A stretch of DNA of 31,611 bases from Rodentolepis nana (lineage: Eukaryota > Platyhelminthes > Cestoda > Cyclophyllidea > Hymenolepididae), in assembly GCA_900617975.1 (NCBI GenBank), contig UZAE01012792.1, forward strand, positions 1 to 31,611, in the 5' to 3' direction. The position numbers were made by a program, and so were the translations under genes. Numbering within the stretch: position 1 is the stretch's first letter; the number at the start of each line of letters is the position of its first letter. The notes under the pieces were generated by a model that was not told where the DNA came from, did no database searches, and saw nothing but the letters and a program-made list of their open reading frames with translations. This document shows positions 31,068 through 31,611 of the stretch, piece by piece.

Positions 31068-31417
31068 CTAAATTAAAAAAACAAGACAACAATTTAGGAT
31101 ATTCAACGCGAAGTAATATAGAATATACTCATCTAATTTAATGAGCCCATTTAAAAATTCTAATTACTGTGGGTTTGTAAAACGGTGATACAATCTCTAT
31201 AATGCTGAGATGTTGTTAAAGAGTATCAGGTGATTAGATGTTCTGACTAAATACACCTAGAAGAGTTCCAGTTAGATTAACATCACTGAACTATGGACTG
31301 TTTAAAATGACGGCAAATTTCGTTTATCTGTAAGGAAACACCAATAACTTGGATTCAATGCTGACGTGAACACACCAATAGCCCTATTAGTAAACAATAA
31401 AATTTAAGTTTTGAAAT
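31068..31417 (-). other. Probable intron sequence of the minus-strand gene
   Basis: AT-rich, with no exon recognised. Treated as intronic because the next upstream exon is not in the window. Confidence 0.45.
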
Positions 31418-31611
31418 AATTCATTTATTTCAAATGGCAGGCTTTATGATATTCATCGTTAGCCCTTAAACTTTGACTTCAACTTCCGCCAAGGTTGGGG
31501 GGTACACATATAGCAGTTAATTAATAGCAGTTCATTAGCCGTCTTCTTGCTTCCCAGTATCTCTGGCTTTCCGTCGTTGTCTTTAGGCCTGGACACCGAA
31601 TCAGGTGGGTC
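31418..31611 (-). mobile_element. 3' end of a LINE copy, running off the window
   Basis: On the minus strand, entering from the right edge, the sequence encodes the end of the LINE protein (region of the Cys/His motif through YWEARRRL-like codons and the stop). A 3' UTR follows with attaattaactgctat and a C run, then gaagttgaagtcaaag, aagggctaacgatgaatatc and gcctgccatttgaaataaat. That last stretch is the tail of the GGGGTGTG elements. This is the only LINE copy here with its 3' end intact. It lies in the presumed intron of the host gene, in the same orientation as that gene. Confidence 0.9.

Noticed and set aside
1..31611. tRNA, rRNA or other structured RNA genes
   Set aside because: I looked for tRNA-like and rRNA-like sequence on both strands and found none I could support. 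A covariance-model scan would be decisive.

Overview
This is a eukaryotic, AT-rich, repeat-dominated stretch of nuclear genome with no bacterial or phage gene organisation. The long interspersed element has an RNase H domain followed by a Cys/His motif. That, the mariner subtype and the exon/intron signals all suggest an arthropod. A spider or other chelicerate is my best guess, from the resemblance of the retroelement protein to those I know from orb-weaver genomes; this is an inference, not a demonstration. Five single N characters (6523, 8608, 21127, 28672, 28979) appear to mark unresolved contig joins. Some of them sit between duplicated contig ends, so parts of the layout are assembly-dependent.

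The dominant content is one family of short non-autonomous retroelement, about 290-335 bp when full length, called here the 'GGGGTGTG element'. At least ten copies lie between 1.0 and 17.4 kb in both orientations, plus two bare tails facing each other at 17.6 kb. Perfect target-site duplications at 17.1-17.4 kb (13 bp) and 13.3-13.7 kb (9 bp) fix its ends: a 5' GGGGTGTG(C/T)GATAGACTT and a 3' tail ending in AAAT repeats. Its last 65-70 bp match the 3' end of a LINE fragment at 31.4-31.6 kb, which is the relationship expected of a parasite using a partner LINE's reverse transcriptase. In two copies (2.2-3.2 kb and 14.9-16.5 kb) the internal region has expanded into a minisatellite-like array. 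The second array is still enclosed by one 10-bp target-site duplication.

The 19.9-21.9 kb region is a mariner transposon with matching terminal inverted repeats, interrupted by a fragment of the RNase H-encoding LINE. The transposase is dead: the DNA-binding part is missing, an assembly gap is present, and a 5-bp tandem duplication shifts the frame just before the third catalytic aspartate. A second, antisense, internally deleted LINE copy lies at 22.75-23.56 kb. A third enters from the right edge.

The only convincing host gene is on the minus strand at the right end: two exons (30909-31067 and 29051-29291) with good splice signals and exactly matching phase, giving the C-terminus of an unrecognised protein that continues beyond the window. 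The rest, notably 4.6-6.0, 9.7-12.2, 17.8-19.9 and 23.6-29.0 kb, is AT-rich intergenic or intronic DNA with microsatellites and many long G or C homopolymers.
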